Assembly: GCA_003290165.1 (NCBI GenBank)
Contig: QNQO01000544.1
Location: 310,001 to 374,000 of the forward strand
Direction: 5' to 3'
DNA: 64,000 bases
Source of the DNA: Berberis thunbergii
Taxonomy: Eukaryota; Streptophyta; Magnoliopsida; Ranunculales; Berberidaceae
A program made the translations under genes and the position numbers. Shown here piece by piece: positions 1 through 13,600 of this stretch. Position 1 is the stretch's first letter, and each line of letters opens with the position of its first letter. The notes below the pieces were generated by a model. The model saw only the letters and a list, made by a program, of their open reading frames with translations, was not told where the DNA came from and made no database searches.

Positions 1-1159
1 AGATTTTAAATGTTAAAGAGTATCATTAGAGCACTAATCCATTTAAGTGAGTATCGTACTTTTGGCTCAAACCGAAAATTCGAATCTCATGATATTTTGC
101 AAAAATTTGAGAATGTCATTCCTATATTAAATCAGAAAGATCACACTCTATTAATAAGATGACTTGCAAATAGAAATGAACATAGGGGGCATGGACTATT
201 GTTACAAGCTGGACTGGAGGCACTAGTAAAGCTCCCAACCAATTAACCTGCCTAATGGTTCGAAGCCTACAATTCACATAATTTTAATATTACTGTATCA
301 TTTGTGGGATATGTAGTAGGGGGCTTCATGACTATACACATAATTAAACCAATCTATTTCCTTTCCAAAGTATCATGTAGAGTTAGGATTTCCCCGTTTG
401 ATCTATTTGAGACAAGACCTAATGCAACACTGCTTGACAAAATGGTTTAAATGGCCTAGTTCATTCAAACTAAGCCATAACTGCCAATTGGTACTGTTTT
501 TACCATTATCTTTTTCTTTGTTCATGTAGGAATACCCGAATTAGGTTCATTCTGCATTAAGGGTAAATCATTTACAGAGATAATAGCTGCTATTGATTGA
601 TATCTAACGGGGCCGTTAGAAAAACCCTATATTTTAACCTACATGTCTGTATCTTGTGTAAACTATAGAGAGAGAGCTTAGTAATAGGGATGTTGTAATC
701 TAACTTAATTTATTGATGTCAAAAGCTTAACCCATTGGTGAATTCTTCCAATCTCAAAAACTCGCTCTAGTTAGCAACGGAAGAGTAAAAATTTGTAAGC
801 TTCAAGCCAAACAGATGTACCAGTATAGGCATTAAGCAATGGAATTGAATGTAACACTCATCATGATATAAACATTAGCAGTCAAACCAAAGTCACAACA
901 CTAAGCTACGAACCAATATAAGTTCTACCCTTTTTAGTTTTGTGCAAATGGTTCAAAAAATTCTTTGAATATATCAACTGATTTATGAAAATTCGTTCTA
1001 ACATGTAAAAGACAAGTTTAATACATTATCATATCCAACCGATTTTTACTTTATTTTTAATAGTGAATAACTACTTTTGAGATTAAGTATTATCCGTATC
1101 AACAAATTATCAAACTCTTGACAAAATTGTATTGAAATACTCTGTTAAACATAAGCATC
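1..1159. other. downstream flank of the CDC48B-like gene, no gene seen
   Basis: AT-rich sequence downstream of the minus-strand CDC48B-like stop codon. Short open frames are broken and match nothing I recognise. The part next to position 1159 presumably holds the 3' untranslated region and poly(A) site, but no single signal can be fixed. Confidence 0.5.
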
Positions 1160-1633
1160 TCATGTACTGGCTACAGTATGAATTCTTTGATCTGTGTCCA
1201 TCAAAAGATAATAAGCAGTAGCATACCCCAACCCTAGTACTAGGAAGCTTACTATACTGTCTTTAATCAGGGGCAGTAGTTTTTTCATGTACTGGCCTTG
1301 TTTGGAGCTTGGTTCAACCTCATGAGAAAGCCTCGACGACGGATTTTTCAAGAATGAAGCATACATATTAACTTCCTGTCTAGTTAATGCTGGATTTAAT
1401 GACTCCCTGACAGTTTCAAAATGACGGTCACGAACAAAGGTTGCAGAGATGTCTTCCCTCAAAGCTACCATGCCAGCCTCCCTACATAGGCCTTCCAGTT
1501 CAGCACCTGTGAAGAGCTCGGTGCCTTCAGCAATCCGACTAAGATCTACATCATCTCCTAACTTCATCTTACGTGTATGTACACGCAATATCTCATTGCG
1601 AGCTTCTAAATCAGGTGGTGGTACATACAACAC
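1160..1633 (-). CDS. CDC48B: CDC48B-like terminal exon 12
   Basis: Last exon, with acceptor GTGTAG, reading [20 protein letters not shown], then [18 protein letters not shown] (the D2 lid) and a C-terminal tail. The tail includes a hydrophobic segment, [19 protein letters not shown], that could anchor the protein in a membrane. The open frame ends at TGA 1160-1162. No internal damage is seen. Confidence 0.93.
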   Translation of the reverse strand: MLYVPPPDLEARNEILRVHTRKMKLGDDVDLSRIAEGTELFTGAELEGLCREAGMVALREDISATFVRDRHFETVRESLNPALTRQEVNMYASFLKNPSSRLSHEVEPSSKQGQYMKKLLPLIKDSIVSFLVLGLGYATAYYLLMDTDQRIHTVAST

Positions 1634-4600
1634 CTACACATTCAGACAAATATGCTCAAGGCCAAGGTGACCATCAAAGTACAAACATACACTTGATTCA
1701 GCCATCTACACCCATATTGAAAATCAGAAAATTGGAGTGTCATCTACCCATTATATTCGACAAAATAGTGCCAGGCAGCATCTATTAACGAGTATCTCAA
1801 CAAAATTGGATGAAGATCCTTGATTCAAGGCAGTTAATCAAATATCAAGATGGTCAACAACAGAGATAGAGAAAACACCAGAGTTTGATAAACCCATTTA
1901 GCAAAAAAGTCAATGCCTATAGTTATAGAGCACTATCTAGCCATTATGGAGCACTACATACACTTGTGTAAATTATGTAAATGGACTTCTATAAATAAGA
2001 CCTCATTTGCTACGGAGCGGAGCATCTAGATCACATGTAGAGATCTAGAGCATCAAGGACATGATCAAAGAGATTCAAGGATGAGAAGAAGAATCCAGAT
2101 ATAGAGGGAAGAAAAGAAAAGCTCCGGAGGCAAGATTACACAAGGGATGACTTTAGAGTGTCACGTGAAAGACACTATTATTGTATTGATTTCAATATAG
2201 TCGAAATGGCTCCATGAGCCCGAGGAATACCCATGATTTTTTAGGAGCCTTGTCCAAAAGCCTTGATTCTTGTCTCCTTTAATTTCTGTTGATTCTTTTC
2301 TTACTTTTACAATTATTTATAATTTCTACTCTTAAACAATTTAGGTACAAAATTTGTGCTCAGGTGATCCAAATTTGCCCCAGTTTTGCAAGTTTCTGAA
2401 TTTCTTTTATTATAAAGGGTTTGGATATATAAAATAATGTGAATTCGGACATCTAGTTGAAAATATTAGACATCGTATCAGGCTCCTCCATTAATTATAT
2501 CATGTTTGACTAGTTTACGGTATGAAGATCCAACATCATATTTGAAAAAGGAAACTTCAAAGCATTCCCACCACTTTCCAACAGGCAGCAGTAATTCCTC
2601 ACATTTTCTTATCTCTAACTCCAGGGGATGTTCAACGCTCAGCCTCGTCATACCTTTCTAAATTCAAACAAATTCTTTTTCTAATTTCAATCCCACTCAA
2701 ATTTTATAGTCGACGTTTAGCTCTCAACACAGGTTGAAGACACAAAGGCAACAGGGTTACATGTTTATAAATCCTTAATTCCTTGTTCAGTCAGATTCAG
2801 ATCAACATCTTGCCTGTATCTTAGAGATTATATGTCCAGTCTTTACAGTAGTCATAATTAAGTGGTGTGTATTTGATTTGTCAAATTCTTTAAGCAAGAT
2901 AAATAAGTACTGAGTTGTTCACATGCAAGACATTATTCCAAATAGTCGTAACTCACAATAAGACAACCAAATTGGGTATGTTCAGAACAAATTATCTGCA
3001 AAATGAAAAATACCCATTTACGCAATGTCATTATATGATCAGGTACTTTATATTAATCGGTCACCTAGCATAGTTGGGTATAAATAATTTCTAGATGCAG
3101 CGAAAGAGTTTAAGATTATGGGTTACTGATCCAATAGAAGAAGACTCTTACCAAGTCAAAGCGACCAGGACGCATGAGTGCAGCATCAATAGCATGGGGG
3201 CGATTGGTAGCAGCTAAAACTAGAATTCCCTGTCAAAAAGAAATGGTGCATTCTTAGACTGCTACAAGCAATTTAAGCTTCATGTTTTTTTTTTCCCAGT
3301 ACATAAATTATACAAACGATCACAGAAGGAATAATATTGTGAACATCATAACTACCTTCGCCTGCTCTAAACCATCCATCTCAGAGAGCAAGGTAGACAG
3401 GAGCCTCTCTCCAACCACTTAAAAAATGAAACATTTCAGCATTCAGTTTTAAAAATTGTACAGTAACAATGAGTTTCGTGCATATGACAATAGGATAACA
3501 AAGTATGCAGGAAAGATGGGATGAAGGGTGTCTTCTCAGTTAAATCAGCAATCTGTAGTATAAGAATCCAAAAAAAAAAAAAAGTGCATATGGTCCTTCC
3601 AAGTTACTTTTAGGCTAGTTTCTTTCTAGAGTAATTAGACCCCCCCAACACACTCACAAAAAAAAAACAAAAAAGTGAGGAACCCATCATATATTCATTT
3701 TTCTTGAAAGACAAGCATGGCTTTTATTGGATCCCAAAACCATTAAATGCCTTTGGCAGGGTTCAAAATCATCCTATACATGATAAAATACTTTCCTAAA
3801 TGGAAAAATGCCCTTGACCACTGCCTTGAGAAGTTGATTAAATTAATCTCAAGACATCACACAAATTCCAAACACTCGTCTACTTATCCAAAACCCTGGC
3901 AGAATCAGTTCTTCATCCAGCCACCTCTTCAAATCACCAGAAAATACAAAACTAAAATCATCACTGAGAACAAGATTTCGCATTTCACAGTGATCCTTGC
4001 CTCTTCCATGAATATCCTAGAAGGTTACAAAATGGAGTCTACATTCAAGAGGCTGGTCGAGTACGAATTGAAATAATCCAATCATCTCTTCGATGGTCTT
4101 CACTCTTTGTTCTCTTGTAGTACATGGCGGTGTCACCCAGTAGAAAGTCCAAGACCCTTTCCAGGTATTATTGCACTGTCCATCAACTCGTTTCTCCTCT
4201 TCTCCACGATAGCCTCTGCTCAAGTATCCACCTTATAGATCCGTGAAATTTTGCAACTGGTTGAAAACAAAAATATCAGAACATGTATTTTCCGCAATTC
4301 CCCCTCAAAAGGTGTTATCAACACTTAGTATGTTGTCCAATGACCCATTATAGCCAAGACGTTGAGCACTGTTTTAAAAGGCACTTGATGCAAAGCGGCC
4401 AAAAATCACTTTAGTGCATACGAGTTGAAAGCTGGTTATAATGTGCACGATGATTGTTCTTATTATTTAACGCCTCAACTACTTTTATTATTGGTTTCAT
4501 GTTTTCTCTTGCATTGATGATTGTTTTATACTTTTTTTAAAACATTATGATTTTTAAAATTTTCTTTTTTTTCTTCTGAAAAATCGAGGTGTATGCCTTG

Positions 4601-7600
4601 TTACGCATCAATGCGCCGCTTCTCACTGAAAAACGCTTTTTATAACATTGTTGTTGAGGTCAGGTTGAAAAGAGACCCCCCCCCCCCCCCCTCTCTCCCC
4701 GCTTAAATCGAGCAGCGAAACGAGCTCTTCAGTGGAATAGTAGATCCAAAAATAATCATATTTCCTGAAAAATCCAAAGAATGCAAGATGCATTTTGCAC
4801 ATATATGAGCAGGGGAACTACACAGTGGTGGGATGACCCCAAATTCCCAAAATCTGTTACAGTTTACATTTGCTTCACTACACCAACCAATTAAAGTTCA
4901 GGTGTGTGGCAGTTTTCTATGGTAAGAACCAAGTGTGTGCCCCAAAATAGAGAAAGTGCACTACACATATTGTATGGTGGTAATGATGGCAAACTTATAA
5001 GTAATTTCATTAAATATAAAGAATGATTTCAGTGTTTAATCTATGTTTTTTTACACATATTTCTATATCAATCCCTATATAAACTTTTATTTTTCAATTC
5101 TACTTTTGATACGTTAATTTTATAAATCGCAGTTGTTTCTCTTTGGTTTAATTATTATGAAAGTTTTATGAGAAAAAAAAATCTCTACTTGTTTGCTATA
5201 TTTTGAATCTCAATTTCACATATTCCTTTTCCTTAATGATTTTAGGAAATAAACATACAACATTAGACATGGAGTTATAAAATAGTATAATAATCTTCTT
5301 AAAAAAATTATAATAGTGCCCCATTATAATCTTCTGGTTCCGCCCCTGTATATAAGCTCCTAAATAGCAAAATTAGGTTCTATTAATGATAATCCCTATT
5401 ACTTAAGTTGTCTGCTGTAAAGGAATCCTGCCATAATGGTCCAGAAAAATACAATATTCAAAGGGGAATAAGCTTTAACCAAATGGTTTTGTTAGATAGT
5501 GCTATAAATTCATGCCTCACTCTCTGGAAAGATGGAGTGGTAATAAAGGAAAATGTTTGTCCTTGACTGTAACCCCCACAGAGATGCCATTCATTATCAA
5601 TCTATCCTTTTCCATAATTTTGATGACAGGTCTGATCAAGAATGTCCAAAAGTTTGATTACAATCTTTCTTCACAACCATTGCATTGTCTGTGCATCCAT
5701 AAATTTCAAACAGGAGAGGGGTCATTTGATACCCAGAATTACAGAACCATCTTCCTTAATGCAAAGACTGTAAATATCAGTAAACTTATCTTTCAAGGAG
5801 ATATCAGGGCAGCAAATGTCGTTCCAGAACGAGGCACCCTCACTAGAGAAGACCTTGTAAGAAGCTTGAGGAAAAAAAAGGTCTGCTAAGAGTGATGCAT
5901 TTCCAAATTGATGATATTTAGTGCTCTTCATCCAACACAACCTGTTTTGCCTATATTTATCTGAAATAACTTCCTTTCCATATTGAATAAGTTTTCATAG
6001 CAAACCTCCAAATCCATTTCGTCAACGGAGCTTCATTGAACAATCTAATATTTAAAACATCCAATTTCCAGATATAATTGGGGAAGCAAAGCTTGTTCGA
6101 GGTAGAACCCCATAAAAAGTTCCTTGTCAACATCTCTATTGTTGGCGGAATACCTGAGAGTTAATCAATGTAATGCAACCGGCTTTCGGGAGGAAGCTTC
6201 ACTTCCAAGTGGCCCACCTACTTCTCAGAAGTAGAGAGTACAATTTTGGAATAATCAAGAACCGATTGAGGCCGAGTTTCCCATTAATTGTTTTTGCAAC
6301 TCACCCATTATGGATCCTAGAGAAATATTATAAATAAAAGAGAAAAATAAACTTACGGCTACTTGATTTTGCCCAAATCCCATCATTACCCTATTCGTAC
6401 AGATCACAGAGAGTGGCTAAAGAATATCGGAGAGAAAAGAAAGAACATTAGAGAACAACAAAAATAAAGAGTCACACCTTTTCACTAATGAGATTCTTTA
6501 TTATGAATTTGTTGTCTTATGTTTTGATGTATGACATTACTTTGATATATTACTAGGTTGACATATGACGTTGACTACAATATGCATTAATCTTCAATTT
6601 TTGTCTTATAGAAACAGGTGTTACTTAGAGGGGCAGAGAAAAATACATTGAAAGGTTGGCCAATTAATTCTGATTAGTCCTAATTAATCTCATCCTAGAC
6701 TGATTAGGATCTGACTAATGATATAACTACATAGCTAATCCATTGGGTCTTCAAAAAATCAAAGATGGTTCCAGTAATGAAATATTCAATACTAACCGCT
6801 TTGAAGCAACAACATCTGCCTCGTCAAAGAATATTATACTTGGTGCTGCAAGGCGAGCTCGTTGGAATGTATTACGCAATAATGCGTCTCCATCTCCAAC
6901 ATACATTGAGTACAACTCTGCACCACTGAGAAAATATATGGACTTCAAAACATGTAAACCCAATAAAACTACTGAAAATTTTTAGACCACTTAACATCTG
7001 CTGAAACAAACAGAAAAGTCCCATTAATGAAAATACAGAAAACAAATAGTTATACTATTAACGAGATGCTTGATCTCAATAAGAAATCCATGACAACTTG
7101 ATCGAGGCTGTGAAGATAGTCAACCAATAACAAAAGCACACATATGTACACGAGTCTGCGATAGTCTACCAATAACAAAAGCACGCATATGTACATGATC
7201 TGTTCTACCATTTTCTTTCTCCGGTATGTAAGGAGTCATTTGCAAGTAAACACAATTGCATGATGCTAAAAATTCTGGAATAAGATCGCTCACAATGTTG
7301 AACTCATTTGAAACAGGACTTAGGACTTGATGTTGTAGGTGGTGAAACCTACTAAGATAATGTGCAGATCAATAATTGTGAGGCCACCTACAGACTAACA
7401 CCACAGGCATGATAAGTGATTGTGAGACCCCCTCTTACTGACAACAACAATGACGATAACAATAACCAAAAATAAGTGTAGTCATAGAGAAGCAAATAGA
7501 TACAACCTCAATGAGAAAAGAGTAGCTTGGGCTGCATGAGCTGCGGCTTTAGCAAGGGTAGTCTTTGAGCAGCCTGGAGGACCATGCAAAAGAATCCCAC

Positions 7601-10600
7601 GTGCTGGTGATATCCCAAGCCTGGTAAATGTATCAGCATGCTTTATTGGCCACTCAACTGCTTGCTGGAGCTTTTTCTGTTGTGTTAAGATATTATTAGG
7701 AGACAAAAATGTTTCAACAACTGAACAGGGTCACCAAGGGAAAACTGACCTTCAAATCATTTAATCCTCCGATATCCTCCCATGAAGCCTTTGGGATCTC
7801 CACAGTAACACCTCTAGTAATGCTTGGACCAACCACTAATCTAGCATGGTTCCAATCATCTACTGTTAAGTGACAAAGACCTCCATCATTTGTTCTATTT
7901 GTAGACCTTCGTGATGCAGATAGTGTAGCCTCACGACATAAAGCCTCTAGATCGGCTCCAACATATCCATTGCAAGGTACAGCTATAGCTTGTAGGTCAA
8001 CATTGGGATCCAAAGGAAGCTTCCTCGAGTACAACTGCAACATATTAAAACAAATGCTATTAGCTTACATCCAAACTTTCTATAACTTATGCACAGGCCA
8101 AGTGTTTTGAGTTCAGTGTACTGGACCCAAACAAGTCTTTAGCAGTTCAAGTCTGTTCAGCTGTATTCCTATGACCACATTCTTGAAGTTTATGATTTAC
8201 ACCTACTTTTAGGATTTGAAGGCGTTCATCTTCACTGGGAGTCGTAACTTCAACTTCGGTATCAAATCGCCCAGATCTTCGTAATGCTGGATCAATCGTG
8301 ACCACTCTTGAAGACCACAGACCAAACAGTAAGTAATATTAATCCCCATGATTAACTGAAGAATATTTCAAAAATTGTGATTGTAAGAAAGCTTCAACTA
8401 TGATACTAATTTTTCTTTATCTAATCATTAATTCCTGATAAGATCTATACGGTAAGGAAAAGATAAATGTTACTGACTGCAGAACATATACAGCAGGTTC
8501 CTTCAGCTTGTAAGGATTGTGGTTGAGTTGTTCTAAAGAGCTTTGGTAATGTCCTCCCTTGTTGAACTTTATGATGACATGAAACTATGTGTTTAGTTCT
8601 CTTTCAAGGCACTGTCGCATTTTTATGTATAATATATAATTTGGAATGGGCAAAAAGTTCACATAGAAGTTTCTGAAGACCTGCTCTGCAACTCCTATTT
8701 CTTGGTAGATATATAACCAAATTGGTTCTGGAGTTTATGAAATGACAGTGGTTAAATTAAAGGGATTTTCTCCTTTGAGAAGAAGATTGTCGAACTCAAA
8801 TCAACGTAATTCTTGAAATTCTGTTTCAAGTTCATATCAAAAATATTTTTTAGCATGATTGAGCAACCTTCATTTAAATATTGTCAAGCCTCAACTACCA
8901 CAGCATTCAATTTACAAAACAATGCACCAAATAAATATATGATTACCATTTCTATAAACATTAAACAAAATCCATTTTTTAAGAAAACAAGCAAGCTATA
9001 TTAAGATATACATGGTAGCAAAATAGAACTAAAACATTTGCAGAATATAAAAATCAGCGTTATGAGTTTAGAACTATTTTATTACCTGTTTGTTGATGCC
9101 ACAACAACAACGTGCGACGAAGATGTTGACAAAGGTTTATTAGCATCCATCAACGCGAAAAGTTGAGAAGCCACACGTATGTCCTTATGATAATAATCTA
9201 ACATGCATGCTCTAAAAATAACTATACTAGATAACAAAAGATTGGCTCAAAATCAAGAGTTAACAGCAAGCTAAAAAGTTAATGCCTTTGTACTGAATGT
9301 GGATGAGATATGAACAACAACACAATTAATACAGGGGATTGATGGATTTGGAAGTAGCCTAATCATACGTTTTGCCACAGAAAAGTTGTTGGGTTAAATT
9401 TGGGAAGTTTCACTGTTCCATTTCAGATGGAAAGGACTGCAGGACACGAAACAGTTTACTGACGGTTAAAACAAGGATTAGACAAATAAATCATGATGGC
9501 TAAAATTTGAGAAACGGGAACTAGTCTCATAGATAGATGCACTTTAACCAAGAGTTTTTTATTTTTCAATGTTTCTCATATAGTCTCAGCGACAATGAAT
9601 CTCCCAACAGATTGAGGCTCAGCATTCAACACAATGAGTACCTAGGAGGGAACTCATCATTCAAAATGATAAAACTATTTAAATACTTATTGATCAAATA
9701 ATACATGAAGAAAAGAAAACGGGATGAGCTGTCAGGACTTCTTAAGTTGTAGTTTTATTTTTCATTCTGTTTTTCCCAAATTCGTTTCTTGTTTATGCAA
9801 AATACAGGAAGAGAGAAGTGAGGTAGAACTTTTTTTAATCAATAACATAACAAAACTATATTAAAACTGCAAATGAGAAGCTCGCAAAAACGAAGGGGAG
9901 ATTAAACATACACATATTACTCCACTTATACATGTAATCCTAAAAAATAACTACTTTAACACTCCCCATTGATTCCCCCAAAGCCAAACCAAAGATTCGA
10001 TATCCTCACATAGGATCTACTTCGCTCCGCCTTTATCCCTGACAACCCTACCATTTCTATCTTTCCATAACAACCAAACGTAGTAGTCAGCAAATGATCC
10101 CAAATCTAGTCTCCCTCAAAGAGAAATTCATTTTTTTTCCCACTGAAACACTCATTGAACACTGAAACACTCATTGAACAACTGAACTCACGGAGGGGGC
10201 ACACCTCCACATTGACCAAACAAAGAATGCCCAAAGAAGAGAAGGGGCGGTTGAGGGCCAAGTGATCAATGGATTCAGACGACGAGCCACAAAGAATGCA
10301 TCTATTCAACCATAGCCATACCTCTTCCTATCAGATTGTCTAGTCATGTGTACCCATGTGAGTTTGACCAAACCAGGAAATTTACTCTCAGGGAACCCAG
10401 CTTGCAAGTCAAACAAAGTTTATTCATTTTCATTTTTTTTTTAAAAGATGGATCCATTTGTAACCAACAACCTGCTCTGTTTCACCAATTAAGATATGAG
10501 AAATCAGAAGTTGATTTAACATTGAATCTCCTATTTTGTCATGCCAAACCAAATCATATTTAGAGGAGTCTAAGTTCTAACACTGTCTAACACTATAACC

Positions 10601-13600
10601 TATACTTGATGGTAATTAGAGTATATTAATGTAGTAGGTGTGCTTAGAAATAAAAGGGGTGTTACTTATAGTAGAGTATTTAGGAGGAGAATAAGGTTTA
10701 TTTAGTTCTGATTGTAGTCTTAAGAAAACTAGGATTATTGTGAATGAACAAACTAGGTTTTGTTTTCTTTCATTTGATATTAATTAATCCGTCTACATTT
10801 TATTTTCCACTGCGTCTAACCAATCAATTGGTATCAAAGTAAGAACACTCCAAGAGGGTTTCGACAATTATAGGGAACACATGGACAGAGGAACGAGAAC
10901 ATAATGAAGAAAAGGGATGAAAGCGACAACTAGAACTCGCGCAACAAAACGAAAAAGGGTTCAAAGAGAGAACGCAAGAGATGACAACCCCAACGGCCCT
11001 TCCTCTACCATCGATTGTCCCATGCGACGACAGTCGATCGGGCAGCCCACACAACTGGCTTGGTTGGTCGTTATGGTTTTTTGTAGGTACACCTCCTTCT
11101 GGTTAGCCAATATGTTCAGTCAATGAAATTTTTGCAATTTTGTACATTAGGTGATTCGTTTTCAGTTTCTTCTCATTCCCATTGTAAATAATCTTCGGAT
11201 GATATAGCTTAGAGAGAACATAGTATTTTTTCCACCCATTGTAATTGTAGGGGGAAGATTTGCATAGAATTATTGATGGTGGATCCTGTGAGAACTTTTT
11301 GAAATTAATGGTGGATTCATTGGGGTTAAAGGAGACACCACTCGCAATCCTTTCGCAGTGGGTTGGTTGGATCCAAGTAAAAGGGCGCGAGCTACCATGA
11401 AGTATTTAGTACCCTTCTCTATTGGGCTGTATAGGGACCAAGTATGGTGTACGGTAATCCCTATGGACATTTTCCATTTGTTACTGAGTAGGCCTTGACA
11501 ATTTCAGCAACATTCGATACATGATGGGTATCTGAGTACCTATACCTTTTGTGATGAGAAGGATCACAAATTTTAACTGCAGCTTTTATGTCCACCAATA
11601 GTTAAACAGTTGGACCAAAGGGATGCTAAGGGGGAACATAATTGGAGTCGTCACTTGTCATAGGGCAAGAGATTGTTGACATGGTAGTGAAGTCAGGCAC
11701 AATTTCTTCTCTTTTTCAACTGCTTAATTTACCTATTCTTGTTCGTACGCGGCAACTTCTTGCTTGATTAGGTGATGTTTGTAGTAAGGGCAAGGGTCAA
11801 CTTCTTTATTCAATATGCTATTTAGTACCGGGAACCAATTTACCCAACAAGTCGCATTACCGCATGGCACCTAAAAATCATGAAGAGTTACAGCAGCAAG
11901 TGTACGAGTTACTCGCCAAAGGTTACATACATGAAAGTATCTCTCCTTGTGTTATTCACTGATACCAAATAATGATGGGTTTTTTTTTGCATGTGTATAG
12001 ACTCTCGAGCAATCAATAAGATGTATCGGGTTCCTATCCCTAATTTAGAAAATATGCTTGGCAATCCGCAAGGGGCTATGGTATTCACAAAGTTAGATCT
12101 CAAAAGTGGCTATCACGAAAATCGAGTGTTCTGGAGATGAATGGAAGATAACTTTTAAGACGAATGAGGAATTTATGAGTGGCTTGTGATGCCTTTTGGA
12201 TTGTCCAATGCGCCTTCAACCAGTGTTCTAAAAATCGGTCTAGGCGGCCGCCTAGGCGCTAGAAGGTAGAAAACCGCCCAGATTAATGCCTGGGCGGATG
12301 TATGGGCGGGGTCTAGGCGGTCTGGGAGATTTTTTTATTTTTTTATTTTTTTATTTTTTATTTTTTTATTTTTTTATATTTTAATAAGGTTGATTGTGTT
12401 CTTATTTTATTTTTCTTTCGTATTTTTTAGAAATAAATTATTTAATTATTTTTTTAGAAAATCTCGGGAATGAGCTTTGATGATGATAATGATGATTACT
12501 TAATGGAATTTTCAAAGGATCTGCCGGTACCAATTTTATTAATGTAGATTTTATCAAACATAACTGAGGTTATTCATGCAATTTGAAGAAAAATAAAAGA
12601 GTACACAAATTCAAATTTATATAAAGTACCCATCATGACCAACTTCAGTCATTTGAGTTTTAATAAATTTTGTTCACGATTATTAATTTTTCATGTTTTT
12701 AAATTTTGCATATATATATTGACATTAAATTGGATGTAATTGATAAGGTATTATGCTTAACTTTTGTAAATTATTAAAGTTATAATACAAAACCTAAGAC
12801 CGCCTAGGCGCCTGCCTAGGCACCTGCTCGCCGCCCGCCCAGTGCTTAGCGATTTTTAGAACACTGCCTTCAACATTCATGCGGATAATGACACACATTC
12901 TTCAACCTTTCATAAATAAATTTGGTGTTGTCTATTTCAATGATATTCTCATTTTTAACATTTGCGACATGTTCAGACCATTTTGCAAGTTTTGTAAGAC
13001 CATCGCTTTTACCTGAACCCGAAGAAGTGTGCGTTTATAGTACCCTCGGTGACCTTTCTGGGTGTTTTTGTTTGGGGGCGGAATGTCATTTGATTAGTCT
13101 AAGGTGGTTGTTATACGTGATTGGCATGTGCCTACTTTTCAAATACGCAGTTTTTATGGTTTGTTTAGTTTCTACAGGCATTTCATTAAGGGTTTCAATT
13201 TTATTGTCGCAACTTTGATTGAGTTTATGAAAAATGACCCATTTCATTAAACTAACGAGTGTCAAGCGACCTTTGATGCAATTAAGCTCAAGATGACTAC
13301 TACCTCCGATGTTGGCCTTTACCGGATTTTGAGAAAATTTTTGAGTTGTCTTGGATAAGTGTAGGAACTGTTTTGTCACAAGAAGGCCGCGTGGGAAGCT
13401 CCAAAAGGCACAATTGAATTATTTCAACCTACAATGTTGAATTGTTTGTTGTGGTAAAAGCATTGCTTCACTAGAAACACTATCTACTTTAACAGGAATT
13501 TGTGATTCATTCTGATTATGAGGCCCTGGCATGTGAGTAGCCGGATTAGCAAGTTAATGAAATCCAAAATTTCACCTTTTCTTTAAAGCATATTGCTGAC

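Noticed and set aside
4676..4692. C homopolymer as a possible signal
   Set aside because: Simple homopolymer run of about 17 bases; length is probably variable or an assembly artefact, with no supporting structure.
10455..10475. Second candidate microexon (ACAG, AGCAG, GTTG on the minus strand)
   Set aside because: Length does not restore the phase and it lies inside a LINE fragment.
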